Below are positions 45,166 to 57,022 of a stretch of 64,000 bases of DNA, one piece after another. Where the stretch lies: contig NC_066581.1 of assembly GCF_024323335.1 (NCBI RefSeq), positions 33,662,699 through 33,726,698 on the forward strand, written 5' to 3'. Source of the DNA: Lathyrus oleraceus (taxonomy: Eukaryota; Streptophyta; Magnoliopsida; Fabales; Fabaceae). Position numbers and translations under genes: made by a program. Under the pieces are notes generated by a model. The model ran no database searches, was not told the DNA's origin, and saw only the letters and a program-made list of their open reading frames with translations. Each line of letters starts with the position of its first letter. Position 1 is the first letter of the stretch.

Positions 45166-46260
45166 GAAATTGCAACTGCACAAATGCTTCTACACAAGGG
45201 TTCTATTTATAGAACCACTTGTGTGGGCTGCAAGCTAAAAAGCCCACTCAAGTGTATATGGCCCATATCTTATAATATGTCAAAATCACTTAAGCGCGTG
45301 GTACCTTACCATATTTCGTATTCTACTTAAGTACACCGTACCTTACGATGTTCTACAATTCACTTAAGGGCACTGTACATTACGGTATTCCTTAGTTACT
45401 CTATCTCTCATCAATCCGTCCTTTGTGTGTGACCCTGTAGGTTTTCGCGGCATTGGCAATTATATTAAATCACGTATTTAACATAATAAACAGTGAACGG
45501 TATCTAGCAACACATCACTGCTACCCAAGACACGAAAATGTCATGTGATCTGACAAATCCTTCTGTGATAATAATTATGTGTATAATTACCTTTTTGCCC
45601 TTATGTCTATATTGAACACAAGGCATCGACCGTGTCATCCTTGTCCGGTTTAATATTGGGCCCATAGACATTTATCTTGTTATGCAGGATGGGCAAATTC
45701 CATCTAGGTCACTCATGTCCCTTAGCATGCTTCGTGGAGTACCCATCAACTGTCTTTATGGTCATCCAGTTACGGACAACGTTTGATCAGTAATAAGGCA
45801 CTCGACTCTACATCTAGGGTCCATAGTGGTTTCAGGTCGAAGGGTGGTATACACCATTATCACCATGAGAATAACTTATGACACTTTGCATAATATTCTA
45901 TATAGTATTCTCATAGCAGGTCAATCCAGTATAAATATTACTCTTAATATTCATACCTATGTTTAAGACTTGATAACTCCTTATCCATGATCCATGAGAT
46001 GTGATCATCAGTCTATATACATAATAGTCTTAATGATTTAATGTTATCCCACTTCACAATAAAGCTCGACTACGAATACTTTAAGAATAGTGTCCTTATG
46101 TTTAATGTGCTCTCATGATTAAGTCACACTTGATACATTAAACGGACTATCTATTCTAGGGACTTTATTAAACAAACATAATAAAGAAAAAACCTTTTAT
46201 TATTAATAAGTAATTCGATACAAGTACCAAAAGTATTGGCCTCTAGGGCTTACACCAACA
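44888..46260 (-). repeat. LTR without internal region (likely solo LTR), about 1.37 kb
   Basis: In reverse orientation the block starts TGTTGGTGTAAGCCC (46260) and ends CCTTCA (44888), a TG...CA structure. It splits the Tekay frame cleanly between RT and RNase H. The host word cactg is found at 44885-44889 and again at 46263-46267, so the exact edges are uncertain by two bases. There is no PBS, polypurine tract or coding sequence. The LTR type is common in legumes and I suspect Ty1-copia, but the lineage cannot be set from an LTR alone. It carries a GA microsatellite at 45114-45162. Confidence 0.75.
45114..45162. repeat. GA dinucleotide microsatellite
   Basis: 49 bases of uninterrupted ag/ga repeats inside the solo LTR, downstream of its presumed transcription start in LTR orientation. 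Confidence 0.95.
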
Positions 46261-46262
46261 CA

Positions 46263-48250
46263 CACTGCTTTTTACTATGTTGAATCAAAAGGGTCAAGCT
46301 TATGTGTGAGATGTTTCCTATGAAGACAGTTTTGTAGAACTCAAGAAGAAATTGACGAGTGCTCTGGTATTGATCTTGCCTAATCTGAGTGAGTCTTTTG
46401 TAGTATATTGTGATGCGTCAAAGATGGGTCTTAGTGGTGTACTGATGCAAAATGGTCAGGTCATTGCTTATGCTTCTAGACAACAGAAGGTTCATGAAAG
46501 GAATTTTCCTACGCATGACTTAAAGTTGGCAGTTGTGGTTTTTGTTTTGAAGATTTTGAGGCATTATCTTTTTGGATCTAGGTTCGAAGTGTTCAACGAT
46601 CACAAGAGCTTGAAGTATTTGTTTGATCAGAAAGAGTTGAATATGAGGCAGGGGAGATGGCTTGAACTTCTAAAGGATTATGATTTTGAATTGAGTTACC
46701 ATTCGGGTAAGGCTAATGTTGTAGTTGATGCATTGACTAAGAAGTCCTTACATATGCCAATGCTTATGGTTCGAGAGTTTGAACTGATTAAACAATTCAG
46801 ATATATGAGTCTAGGGTGTGAAAAGACTCCTAACAATATGAAGTTGGGTATGTTGAAGCTGACTAGTGGTATTCTCGAAGAAATTAGAGAAGGTCAGAAA
46901 TCTGATTTGGGTTTGGTGGATCATCTCACGTTAATCAACCAAGGTAGCTAGGGTGATTTTCGGGTTGATGAGAATGATGTGTTAAGGTTTATAGATAGGG
47001 TGTGTGTTCCAGATGTGCCATAAATAAAGAAGAGCATTCTTGAGGAGGGTCACAAAAGTGGGTTAAGTATTCATCCCGGTGCCACAAAAATGTATCAAGA
47101 CTTGAAGAAATTATTTTGGTGGCCGGGAATGGAGAAGGAAGTAGCTGAGTTTGTGTATGCTTGTTTGACTTGTCAAAAGTCGAAGATTGAACATCAGAAA
47201 CCGTTGGGTTTGATGCAACCGCTGAATATTCCAGAGTGGAAATGGGATAGCATTTCCCTGGATTTTGTGACAGGTCCGCCGAAGACTTCTAAGGGATGCA
47301 ATTCATTTTGGATGATTATTGATAGATTGGCCAAATCGGCTCATTTTATATCGATGAGGGTAAATTATCCTTTGTAGAAGATTGTCGAATTGTATATTGA
47401 TGAGATTGTGAAATTGCATGGTATTCCTTCAAGTATTGTGCCTGAAAGAGATCTGAGGTTCACATCGAGGTTCTGGGAGAGTTTGCATGCAATTTTGGGT
47501 ACTAAGTTAAGGTTGAGTTCTGCTTATCATCCGTAGAAGGATGGTCAAACAGAGAGGACCATTTAGTCGTTGAAAGATTTGCGGAGGACTTATGTGCTAG
47601 AACAAGAGGTGCTTGGGATAGCTACTTGTCATTGATTGAGTTTACCTACAATAACATATATCATCTAGTATTGGAATGACACAGTACGAGGCGTTGTATG
47701 GTAGGAGGTGTAAGATTATGTTGTGTTGGTATGAGTCGTGCGAGAGTGTTGTGCTCGAACTTGATATTATTCACCAGACGACTGAAAAAATCAAGATGAT
47801 CCGAGAAAAGATGAAAGCGTCGCAGAGTCGTCCGAAAAGTTACCATGATAAAAGGAGGAAAGCACTTGAGTTCCAAGAGGGAGAATATGTGTTTTTGAGA
47901 GTTACTTCGATAACTGGTGTTGGTCGAGCTTTGAAGTCTCGGAAGCTCACGTCGCGTTTTGTTGGTCCGTACCTGATTTTACAGAGGATAGGAGATGTGG
48001 CCTATCGGATTGCTTTGCCACCGCTGCTTGCTAATCTTCATGATGTGTTTCACGTGTCTCAGTTGAGGAGATACATTCTAGATCTGTCTCATGTGATCTA
48101 AGTGGATGATGTGCAAGTGAGATAATTTGACTATGGAGGCATCACCCATACGGGTAGAGCATCGAGAGGTGAAGCAGTTGCAAGGTAAAGAGATGGCCTT
48201 AGTAAAGGTAGTTTGGGGAGGACAAGCTGGTGGGAGCGTGAGGAGAAGAT
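46263..48250 (+). pseudogene. Tekay RNase H, integrase and chromodomain-like tail remnant
   Basis: RNase H (46352-46951) shows [31 protein letters not shown] and [11 protein letters not shown]; the catalytic Glu position reads Lys (HDLKLAV). Integrase follows with the zinc-finger end CLTCQKSK (47090 onward) and the core SISLDFVTGPP. A TAG follows at 47375-47377. The second catalytic position reads PERD where SDRD is usual. The third motif DGQTER is followed by another TAG. A one-base shift near 47620-47680 changes the frame. The C-terminal part 47676-48101 has GPYLILQRIGDVAYRIALP and LHDVFHVSQLRRY. Beyond a stop at 48099-48101, GKEMALVKVVW matches the chromodomain-like end of Tekay integrases. 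All activities are lost. Confidence 0.82.
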
Positions 48251-48310
48251 GAAATAGTTGTATCTGACTCTGTTTTCCTCAGGTGATTTTCGAGGACAAA
48301 AATTTCTTAA

Positions 48311-48321
48311 GTGGGGGAGAG
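48311..48321 (+). other. Tekay polypurine tract
   Basis: gtgggggagag immediately precedes the 3' LTR start at 48323. Confidence 0.8.
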
Positions 48322-48322
48322 T

Positions 48323-48360
48323 TGTAACACCTCGTTTTGTTAGATTATTTTATTTAATCT
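48323..48360 (+). repeat. Tekay 3' LTR, only the first 38 bases
   Basis: tgtaacacctcg follows the polypurine tract. After about 38 bases the sequence changes to aggcttaaatgcac, the beginning of an unrelated repeat. None of the 5' LTR sequence at 17342-17985 reappears up to 51365, so the rest of the 3' LTR is missing from the window. Confidence 0.7.
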
Positions 48361-48660
48361 AGGCTTAAATGCACTTTTGGTCCCCCTAGTTTGGACGTTT
48401 TAACCAATTGGTCCCCCATTATAAAACCTACGATTTTGGTCCCTTAATTTTGATGGTCTTTGTATTTTTATGGCCCCCCTCGACTTTTACAGACGTGTCA
48501 TTGATGATTGGGATAAAAAATATTTTTTAATTAGGTGGCAAGGGTGACTAGGATAATTATTAATTAATATATTTTTAAATAAATTAATATTTAATAAATT
48601 GAATTAATATGTTTCTGAATTAATTAATTAGTTAAAACCTTTAAAATTAAAGTTTATTAG
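48361..48660. repeat. Terminal part of an unclassified DNA-transposon-like repeat
   Basis: It begins aggcttaaatgcacttttgg followed by several ggtcccc words, a pattern I associate with termini of legume Mutator-like elements. The remainder is very AT rich. No inverted partner (gggaccaaaagtgcat) is found downstream, so the element is incomplete or deleted. No coding sequence. Confidence 0.35.
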
Positions 48661-49264
48661 ACACATTAGTATTCTAACATGCCCATTATCATTCTATTTT
48701 ACTTAAACAATAACTTATGAATGTTAAAGTTTTATAAACTCTTCTAATATTTGAAACAAAATCAATGTGGGACTTGCTCAAGAATAAAATTGCATCAGTT
48801 TTAATAAAATTGCATCAGTTTTAATAAAATTGCATGTAGACATAACATCATGATAAAGTCTCAACCTTTGCTTAATCCTACCTCAGTAATAGTAAAATAA
48901 ATTGTGGAAGAAACGGGAAAGGTTTATATACATACTTCACTAGTTCAAGAAACCTAATACTAACAAAGCACATTATCCTCTCTCCTGAGTCACATATCTA
49001 CTAATGTAATAATAATCAGTATTCTCAACAATCTTTTTCTCCAGAAAGAAAAGTGCCTTGTCTTTTTCTCTTTAATCATCAGTTGTTGTGTTCTGGCTCA
49101 GACTTTTACTCTAATCACTTTTCTCTTCTTATCCAAACCTATAAAACACATGAACACCTTCCCAAACAGATCAAAAACACTAGGAATAATTGAAACATAA
49201 GCAATTACGAAATTAAAGCAATTTACCCCTAAATGACTCAAATAGTATAACAATTGCAAATAAA
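48661..49264. other. AT-rich DNA without a recognised gene
   Basis: A 20-bp word (ataaaattgcatcagtttta) is repeated about 2.5 times near 48784-48835, and there are pyrimidine-rich stretches. A minus-strand frame at 49098-49292 is hydrophobic but matches no family I know. I see no TIR, LTR or RNA gene. Confidence 0.5.
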
Positions 49265-51365
49265 CACTACTACAAAATAGATCTTTCGTCACTAAACTAC
49301 AACTGTATGATTGTTAACCGTGGTAATACCTCATTTTTGGATGCCCTTTGTTTATTTATATTTACAAAAAATACATTGCACTATGATCAAACTAATAAAC
49401 AGTGATTATACATTTATGGAATGATAGGGTTCGAATCTCAGCTCCAACCATTTTCTATTTTTTTGTTACAATTAATGTTGTCCTTATAATTATAATATAT
49501 AAACTAAAATTAAAATATCTATCACCACGGTTGTTTATGTGAACCGTTGTGAAATTCATTATGTTTCATCATGGGTTTTGAATACAATCATGGTGAAGTT
49601 ATTTACTCATATATAATATAAGTGAATTAGCTACCGCTTCTTGACAATATCTTCGTATCTATCACAGCAAATCTCTAACACACATTTTCTCTCTTCTTCT
49701 TCGTCATTAGCTCTCACTTCATACATAAAGGTATTCTTCTTCTTCCTTGTGATTTCTTTTCAGGTATGTTGTTTTTATGTTTCACATGATTTTCTTCTTG
49801 TTCGAGCGTTTATGGTTTTTTTTTGTATGTTGTTGTTGTTGTTGTTCTTTATGTTATTGTTTTCTTATTCCGATTTCAGATCATTCTCTCAATATGAATA
49901 GTGGAAGAAACAAACTTATCCACGAGATTCATGTTACAAAGGGGGTTATTGATATGGTAGAGTTATGGTTGAACAAAGCCAATGAAGTTGAATTTGTTAA
50001 AGATCACATTATTGTTGTTGAACCGTCTGATGGAACAGGCTATAAGAAGATAATTTTCAAAAATATTAACCCTGAAAAGATGAAGAAAGTATAAACTATT
50101 ATGAATGACCTAATGAAAATTGAAGGTCTTAAGAACTATGAAGACATTGAGAATTGCACGAATTTAACTAGGCATAAAAGTTGAAGGCCTTTGTTATGTT
50201 TTACAAGATTTGTTGTTGGTTGTTGTTGTTGACAAGTTTTTGTATGTTGTGGTTGTTGTTGCTTGTTACGTTACAATGTTAATTCTACTTTATGTTTTCA
50301 AAATATGTTAACATTTTGAAAGTTGTTTATATTTCGAATTCTGGTTCAAGAGAACTCATACTATATTGTGGTTCATAAATAGTTTGTTTTACTATGGAGA
50401 AATAATACAAGAAGTATAAAGCAATTTTGGAACCTTCATTTGCCTTGTATTATTTCTTCATGGCAACACAAAGAAGATTACCTTCATATCATTCCACGAA
50501 TCTTTTCAATAAAATGTATGTCGTTGTTGAGTTTACTATAATGTATGTAGATTGTTTGTTTCACTAACCATTCATTGAACATGCATTCATTTAAAGTGAT
50601 TTAGAAAATAATAATCCGAAAAATAAGTTATATTTGAAATGCAACTTAGATCAAACATATTTTTTGAATTACATTCATCTCGTAATTCATCTATATCGCT
50701 CTTTAACACGTATAACTTGGTTTATTGCCTCAGATTCTTCAAAACAACAGTTCGTTCTCTATTAATTTATATTTCAAAATATCAAATTTATTAAGAAATT
50801 GAATCATCTTCATTGATGCCATCATAATAATCTCCATCATTGATTAAAATAACGGTGATGTTGATTCTGAATTAATCAATATATTGATGCTTTACAAAAT
50901 AAACTAGGAATGAACTGTTGATTTAAAGAATTTAGGACATTGAATCAAATACTACGTGTTAAGAAGCAATAGATGATTTACGTTATGAATGCAATTTGAA
51001 AAATAGTGGTTCGTTTAAGTTATTTTTCAAGAATAATTTAATTTTTCAAATTTTTATCTTCTACAAAAAATTTAATGGTTGTATATGTTTAGTGATGTGT
51101 AAGAAAAAACAAGAAATCTACATGTTTTATAATAAACTCAGAGTACTTTTCAGAACGGTTATCTTCGATAACCGTGGTGAAATGTTAATTATATTCCAAA
51201 TAAAGTGTTCTTGCTGCTTGGTTTCAAACCCATGACCTGCATATATATCACAACGGTTGTTTAATATAATTGTTGTGATAGGTAACGCGCTACCTAACTT
51301 AAAACTACGGTCACATGCCCGTTGTGGAAACCACCATACATACAACCACACATTACCTAACAATG
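49265..51365. mobile_element. CACTA (En/Spm) transposon end, split by Ogre C
   Basis: The terminus cactactacaaaa at 49265 is the classic CACTA end. Subterminal repeats in both orientations follow, variants of accgtggt, caacggttgt and gaaccgttgtg, at 49317-49600 and again at 51158-51340. Dense subterminal motifs at both ends of the segment suggest a short non-autonomous element whose far terminus lies just beyond the Ogre C insertion point at 51365, outside this window. No transposase is visible. It contains a small ORF (49894-50094). Confidence 0.6.
49894..50094 (+). CDS. Small unidentified ORF inside the CACTA element, 66 aa
   Basis: MNSGRNKLIHEIHVTKGVID begins at the ATG at 49894. The frame is open further upstream to 49777, but that extension is a run of Cys and Phe from a gtt-rich stretch and is unlikely to be coding. 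The protein is balanced in composition, unlike the surrounding junk frames (VELWLNKANEVEFVKDH, VEPSDGTGYKKIIFKN). A pyrimidine tract ending ttcag at 49764 and another splice-like site upstream suggest that it is the last exon of a short spliced gene. It ends in a TAA at 50092-50094. I do not recognise the family. It may be a CACTA accessory gene or a captured host fragment; the chance that it is spurious is real. Confidence 0.3.
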   Translation: MNSGRNKLIHEIHVTKGVIDMVELWLNKANEVEFVKDHIIVVEPSDGTGYKKIIFKNINPEKMKKV

Positions 51366-54300
51366 TGTAAGACCCCAATTTTGTCCCTAAAGATCCCTCA
51401 TGGCATCATATCATATCATGTCATTGCCTCAAGGATCATTGTGCACCTTTGCTTGCTCTCCTGTGGGTGGGTTATCTTTTCAGAGTGATTCTTGATCACC
51501 AAGCATGTTGTGCATTTGTATATCATTGCTTTTCATTTGTTTACTAACCAAAAAGTACAAAAATATGTCATCTAACCTTGTTACTTGCAGATGAAGCAAT
51601 CGTAGGTCAAGCCAGTCAAAGGCAAGTCATTAAGCAATAGATGGTGGCCATTCTGAAGAATTTGGGCACCATGATCATTCACAAGAGTTCATATGAACCA
51701 TGATATCATTTTGAATCAAGCTCTCAAGTGGTAGAGGCTTGGATTTCATCTGAGCATAGCTAGGGCAGCTGAAACCCTAGAAAAGTCAACACAAGTCAAC
51801 TGTGCATTCAATCATGGATTTGATGGTGGGAGATGGTTAGAGAGGCCTCATTCATGTCCATACAAGTCTCATTTGACACGTCAAACATCAACAATGGAAA
51901 ATTTGAGGTCAGATGAAAAGTTTCCAAAAATAGTAAGTGACCTGTAATTTCAAACTGCCAAAAATGGAAAGGTCTTCTCCTCAAATTTACATCATCAAGC
52001 AAGCTTCAAATAAAATTTTTCCCAACATGAAAGTTGAATATCATTCTCTCACCTTTCCAAAAAGTCCAAGAACATCCATTTCTCATGTGTGGTTAAGAAG
52101 TTATGGATCAATCATTGTCAAGAAATTTTGAACTTCAAGCTTGCATAACTTTTGCACCAAATGTCCAATTGGAGTGGTTCTTTTTGGAGCATTTCTCTCT
52201 TGATCTCCACTATCATAATCATGCATCACATATCATCAATTCTCATTGCAAAATTTTTGAACTTTTCACTTGAACTTTATTTGAATTTTGGAGGGAAAAG
52301 TAACAATTTGAAAATTATGCTTTGTTTCCACTTCCAATCAAATGCCTTTGCCTCCAAACAAGATTTGCAAGTGAATTGGCACAAAAATCGTGCACTGTAG
52401 CATGCCATGCACATGTAAGGGTGATTTTGGCAATTTGCATAAACACCTTCATCTCACTTAATCTAAGGGTTTTGCTTAATTGTGATTAGTGAACATGATT
52501 AACAGAGGGTATATATTCCTAATCATAACAGAAATTCGGGGAACAACTTCACAATTTCAGATCTGAAAAAATTTCACTTCATTGTTCTCTCAACTTTTTT
52601 TCGAATTTCTTCATAAGCATTGGTTGGTTCTTGGTTTATTCATCATCTCCAAGCACAATTGAAGATTGTTGAAGTAAGATCTTGAAGAATTCAAGTTGAA
52701 TCGTGGACTGTTGAAGCACATGAACATCCATGGCAATTGAGATTTCTGGACCAATCGAGCATTGCTGAGCTGTTCTTCATCATCCTTTCATCTCTCTAAA
52801 CATTGTGGAGCATCTGTTTTAACTTGCCAGGACCTGAGAAGCACGATTTCACTTCTGCATCTTCATTAAGGTTAGGTTTCGATGCTCATGATTCTTGAAA
52901 TTGTTGGATGCATCTTGTAGATCTTTGAACATAGGTTATGCTGAGCTTTAGATCGTGAATTTTCATTGAGTATTGAGGTAGTTATGATGATTACAAGTTT
53001 GATATGTGAAACTTCCATTGCTCGATTCTCTGAACATGTTTAGAATTAGGTTAAATTGATGCTGGATTATTGATGTGTGATGCAAGATGAATCGATTGAT
53101 ATACGTTTTGTGAATTTCTATGCACATTGGATCTTGATGATGATGATGAACATGATGAATGCGCATGAAGGTCTAGGGTTTTGCATTTCCAGATTTCATT
53201 TGATCTTCATGGCGCGTTGTGTGCATGTGTTTTGGTGTTTTTCGCCATGTATTGGTCCAAGTGTTGGCTGCTGATTGGCCAGCGTTTCAATTAAATGAAA
53301 CGCGGCGTTTTAACATGGCGCCATTTTCAAACTTCAGCGTGGTTCGATTCCGGCTGTTTGACATTTCCAAATGTTTGCCTTGCTTTTTTAACTTGTTCTC
53401 ATATATTCATGCTATGACATTTCATGTGATTTTTAATTTTTCATCCACTTCCAAAATTCATAACTTCAAAAATAATGATCCAAATCACATAAAATTTTTT
53501 GCACAATGATCTTCATGATGTCTTCTATTTTCTGGATATTTTTACAGAATTTGTGCACGGTTGAAAATGTTTGTGGCCTAGGGTTTATGTTTGCATGTCA
53601 TACCTTGCACCTTGCTTGCCTTTTCCTTTGTGAAATGATGATGGTTAATCCAATGCTTTTGAAAATTTACATGCTTAATCTAAACACTTTGATTGATCTT
53701 TTGGCTTTGAGTTTATATTTTTAACATGCTTGGTTGTTGAGATATGATGTGATTAATGTAGGTGTGACAATGTGTGTCACACCATTTCTTGTCCAACTTG
53801 TTGATTTTATTTACCATGCCAATTAAATGCCAAATGATCTTATTTTTTGCATGTTACTCCTTCTGGATGTTAGGATTGATCATGAATTTTTTTAGAATTT
53901 TTAGATCTATTTCCAATTTGTTTGAGATTTTCTTTGCTGGTTGGTCATAATTGGAATTTTGATGAGTGTTGAACTTCCATGATTTGTGAAATTCTTGTGC
54001 CTTATCATATGAGCCTGAAATTTTGCACATGTGTTCCAGACACATTGAAGTTTGTCTTGGCTTTGGTTTGAGTCATTTATCACTTGTCATCTCTGTTTTA
54101 GGATTGCCTTAAGTTGATGTATCAATTTGTGCTTCCTTTGAGCTTGTTAATGCTTACCTTGACTTAGTGAATTTATTTGACATGCTTATACTTATCCAAA
54201 TGCCATGATTTTTGGTGTGAAGATCACTCGATGTGTGTTGTTTAGCCATGATTTTTCTTGAGGATTATTGAGTCATTCTGGAATTAATATGCCTTTGATC

Positions 54301-55243
54301 ATTTTGTTGCTTCTATGTGGTTTCACCTTGCCTATCTTGACATGTTTTGATTATGAAATTCTTTTGGTAGTTGATATTGACATGAGACCTTTTGGAATAG
54401 TTTCTAATTTGATTAATCTTGATTCTTGTCAATTTTCATGTTCTGTTTTGAATTATTTCTCCCCCTTTGACCCTAGGCTTTGTCCTAGTGGTTTGCTTCT
54501 CATGTTTGGAGCTTTGTTTCAGGTTGCACATGCAAGTTACACAATTGATGATGCCTCATCTTGAGAGAATTTGATATTTGCTTTTGAGTACTAATGTGTG
54601 TTTTGTAGGTTGATGTTGATTCAATTGGGATTGACTTGTGGCTTATGCCTTTGCCTATATTGGTTGACTGTTGATATTAACTGTTGGTTGTTTATCTGAG
54701 TTGTATACTGATTTGTTTGATGTTTCCACAGGTACATTAGTTGCTTAAGTTCATTTTGAACTTGCTTGGTTGCTTAACCAATTAGGTATAACATCTCTTC
54801 TTCATGTAGTCTGGAAGACCTGGCTTGTTATGTGGCCAGGCACCTGTCTGAAGTCCTCCTTAAGAGGCAATGTTTGTGATTGTTTATCTTTGTCCCCAAG
54901 CAGGAAAAGTCCTTTTGATAAGGCAATTGGTAGATAAAAGAGATGTGTGGTCCATCTCCTACTATTCTGTGTGTCATCCCTTCGCTCATATTACATGTTG
55001 TAGCATTGTGGATCTTAACCCAAGATCTATAGAGTCATTACTTGTGGAGAGAGTTCCAACTTTCTGAACTCCCACACCTTCTGATATTCAATGCTCTCCC
55101 TGACCAGGGATAAGAGCAATGAGGCACACCCCTCATATCCTTTCATCTGCTTCACCTTAACTCTCAATGTTAAGGTTAAGAGCACCACTTACCCCATTCC
55201 AGTTGACTTTAAAGTCTAACCCTTGCTTGAGCCTAATTGCTTG

Positions 55244-55249
55244 TATATA
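55244..55249 (+). promoter_or_regulatory. LTR TATA box candidate of Ogre C
   Basis: tatata within ttgtatatagtgtgtgctaa, conserved with Ogre A and B. Transcription from here would give an R-U5 region of about 1.7 kb before the PBS. Confidence 0.55.
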
Positions 55250-55638
55250 GTGTGTGCTAAATGACTTTGTTTGATTGATTGCTTGATTCATTTGTACATG
55301 TTTGCTTGTTTGCCTTTGTGTATTTATCATCATTAATTGTTCATTATTGCATGATCATCATTTCATATCTTTGTGACACATCTTTGTTTGTCCATTGAGG
55401 AATCAACTATAAGTCCATTAATTGGCCCTTGTTCCTATGATTTGGAAGGGATTGAGTGTAAGACCATTGCATTGGCCACTTATGTCCTCTTTGCTTAGGG
55501 CTTCTGTTTGTTTGTTGTATGTGAGGATGCAATTGTAAGTCCATGTTGTTGGCATTTGTACTCCTATGATCATCCTTTGGAGATTAGAGTAAGCCCGGAT
55601 AGATTGGCATCTGATATCCATGTTTTGTTTTGCTTTAG

Positions 55639-55990
55639 GAGATTGGAATAAGTCCATTTATTGGCATCTGATATCCTTGTTTGTTTTAGGAGATTGGTGT
55701 AAATCCATTGATTGGTATCCGGTATCCGTGTTTGTTTGTGAGATTGGAATAAGTCCATTTATTGGCATCTGATATCCTTGTTTGTTTTAGGAGATTGGTG
55801 TAAATCCATTGATTGGTATCCGGTATCCGTGTTTGTTTGTGAGATTGGTATAAGTCCATTTATTGGCATCCGGTATCATTGTTTTGTTTTAGGAGATTGG
55901 TGTAAATCCATTGATTGGTATCCGGTATCCACCTTTGTTTGTGAGATTGGTATAAGTCCATTGATTGGCATCCGGTATCACCTTGCTTTT
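55639..55990 (+). repeat. Dimeric 51-bp minisatellite in the Ogre C LTR
   Basis: gagattgg starts at 55639, 55690, 55740, 55791, 55841, 55893 and 55943, spacing 50-52 bp. Two types alternate: one with aataagtccatttattgg or a variant, the other with tgtaaatccattgattgg, giving a higher-order period of about 102 bp. Degenerate copies extend left to about 55400. The reverse-strand Ogre B LTR has a related gcc-aatcactggacttacatc repeat at 20022-20215. Confidence 0.85.
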
Positions 55991-57005
55991 TATTTGCTTA
56001 CTTACTTTGTTGCCTTATTCCAAAGGACACACTTGAATCATCTTCTATATGATTTCAAGAGGTGAACTTCTAGGAAGTTTTACACTCCTTCATCCATATC
56101 CTTTTTGTTTCAAAACCCCTTTTCACTTGTTGACTTTTGAAACTGGTAAATACATAGTGTGCAAACATCTTCATGTCTTTTCAAATTAAAAACCTGGACC
56201 TTAAGTCCTTGACTTTTCAAACTTCACTTTTGATAACACTTCTTTCTGAATTGAATCTTAATCATACTTTGACCATCCTTTTGTGAATACTCGTAATCAA
56301 TTAACTTCACCCATTCAATTGTTTTGTGGCTTTGTCCATTGTTGATATGTTTTCATACATTAGCCATAGGTTTCAATTCTCATAGTGGTTGATGTAAATC
56401 TCACCACATCCTTAGTGAGTTGATTGTAAGTCTTCCATACTTATTATAGGGTTAACCCCTCACTAGTATGTTGAAGCCATCCTTGCATGGTGGATTGTTG
56501 GTCTTGGTTGAGTTTTCTCCCGTTGATAATGAAAAGCCTTAGTGCTCTTGTTTTAAAATGAACCCACTCATATTTTGGAAATCTTTTAGCCGAACTACGG
56601 CGTTTTGATCCTTACCTTTCATGGAAGGTACGTAGGCAACGGGTTCATCCGTTCAAACACAAAAATAATAACTTGTATATTCTTTTCTCATCTTCCCAAT
56701 CATGTTTGCACAATATGTCATAAACAAATAAACTTTTTTTTATACAACAAGTGTGAAAAGGGCTCCCTAGGAGTACCTAGGACGTTTTGGGTGCCTAACA
56801 CCTTCCCATTGCGTAATTAACCCCTTACCCAGATTCTCTGATCTTTTCATTAGTTTTCTATGTGTAAAACTTCTTAGGCTTTTGTTCACTTTTTAGCCAT
56901 TCCTTTGGATAAATAAAAGTGCGGTGGCGACTCGATTTCTTTGTATGCTTTGCTTTTGATTTAATCAATAGATCATAAAGCGACGAATACACCGCTACAG
57001 AAAAG

Positions 57006-57022
57006 TGGCGACTCTGCTGGGG
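57006..57022 (+). other. Primer-binding site of Ogre C
   Basis: tggcgactctgctgggg begins six bases after the LTR terminus at 56999; it is identical to the sites of Ogre A and B. Confidence 0.92.

Larger units (their letters stand above)
17342..48360 (+). mobile_element. Old Tekay-like chromovirus (Ty3-gypsy), interrupted by two insertions
   Basis: A plus-strand element with the order 5' LTR (partial), initiator-Met PBS, gag with zinc knuckles, protease, RT, RNase H, integrase, a chromodomain-like tail, polypurine tract and the first 38 bases of the 3' LTR. The RT and integrase motifs are of the Tekay/Del type, for example [14 protein letters not shown], and the 3' LTR start tgtaacacctcg fits the lineage. 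Without its insertions it would be about 5 kb. Many in-frame stops and catalytic substitutions show that it is dead. Ogre B (19522-43933) and a solo LTR (44888-46260) are nested in it. Confidence 0.8.
51366..56999 (+). repeat. 5' LTR of Ogre C
   Basis: 5634 bp, from tgtaagaccccaat to accgctaca. Several blocks match the Ogre A and B LTRs on the opposite strand, including tagtctggaagacctggctt at 54808 and the TATA block at 55240. It holds a 51-bp minisatellite (55639-55990) and, at 56925, a PBS-like tggcgactcg. ORFs within it have no motif and are not called. Confidence 0.88.

Noticed and set aside
49098..49292. Minus-strand hydrophobic ORF of 64 codons
   Set aside because: Resembles a membrane segment but has no recognisable motif, no neighbours in frame and lies in AT-rich repeat DNA.
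53219..53509. 96-codon ORF and neighbouring ORFs in the Ogre C LTR (52963-54564)
   Set aside because: Short, without motifs, inside a non-coding LTR, and not conserved with the other Ogre LTRs.
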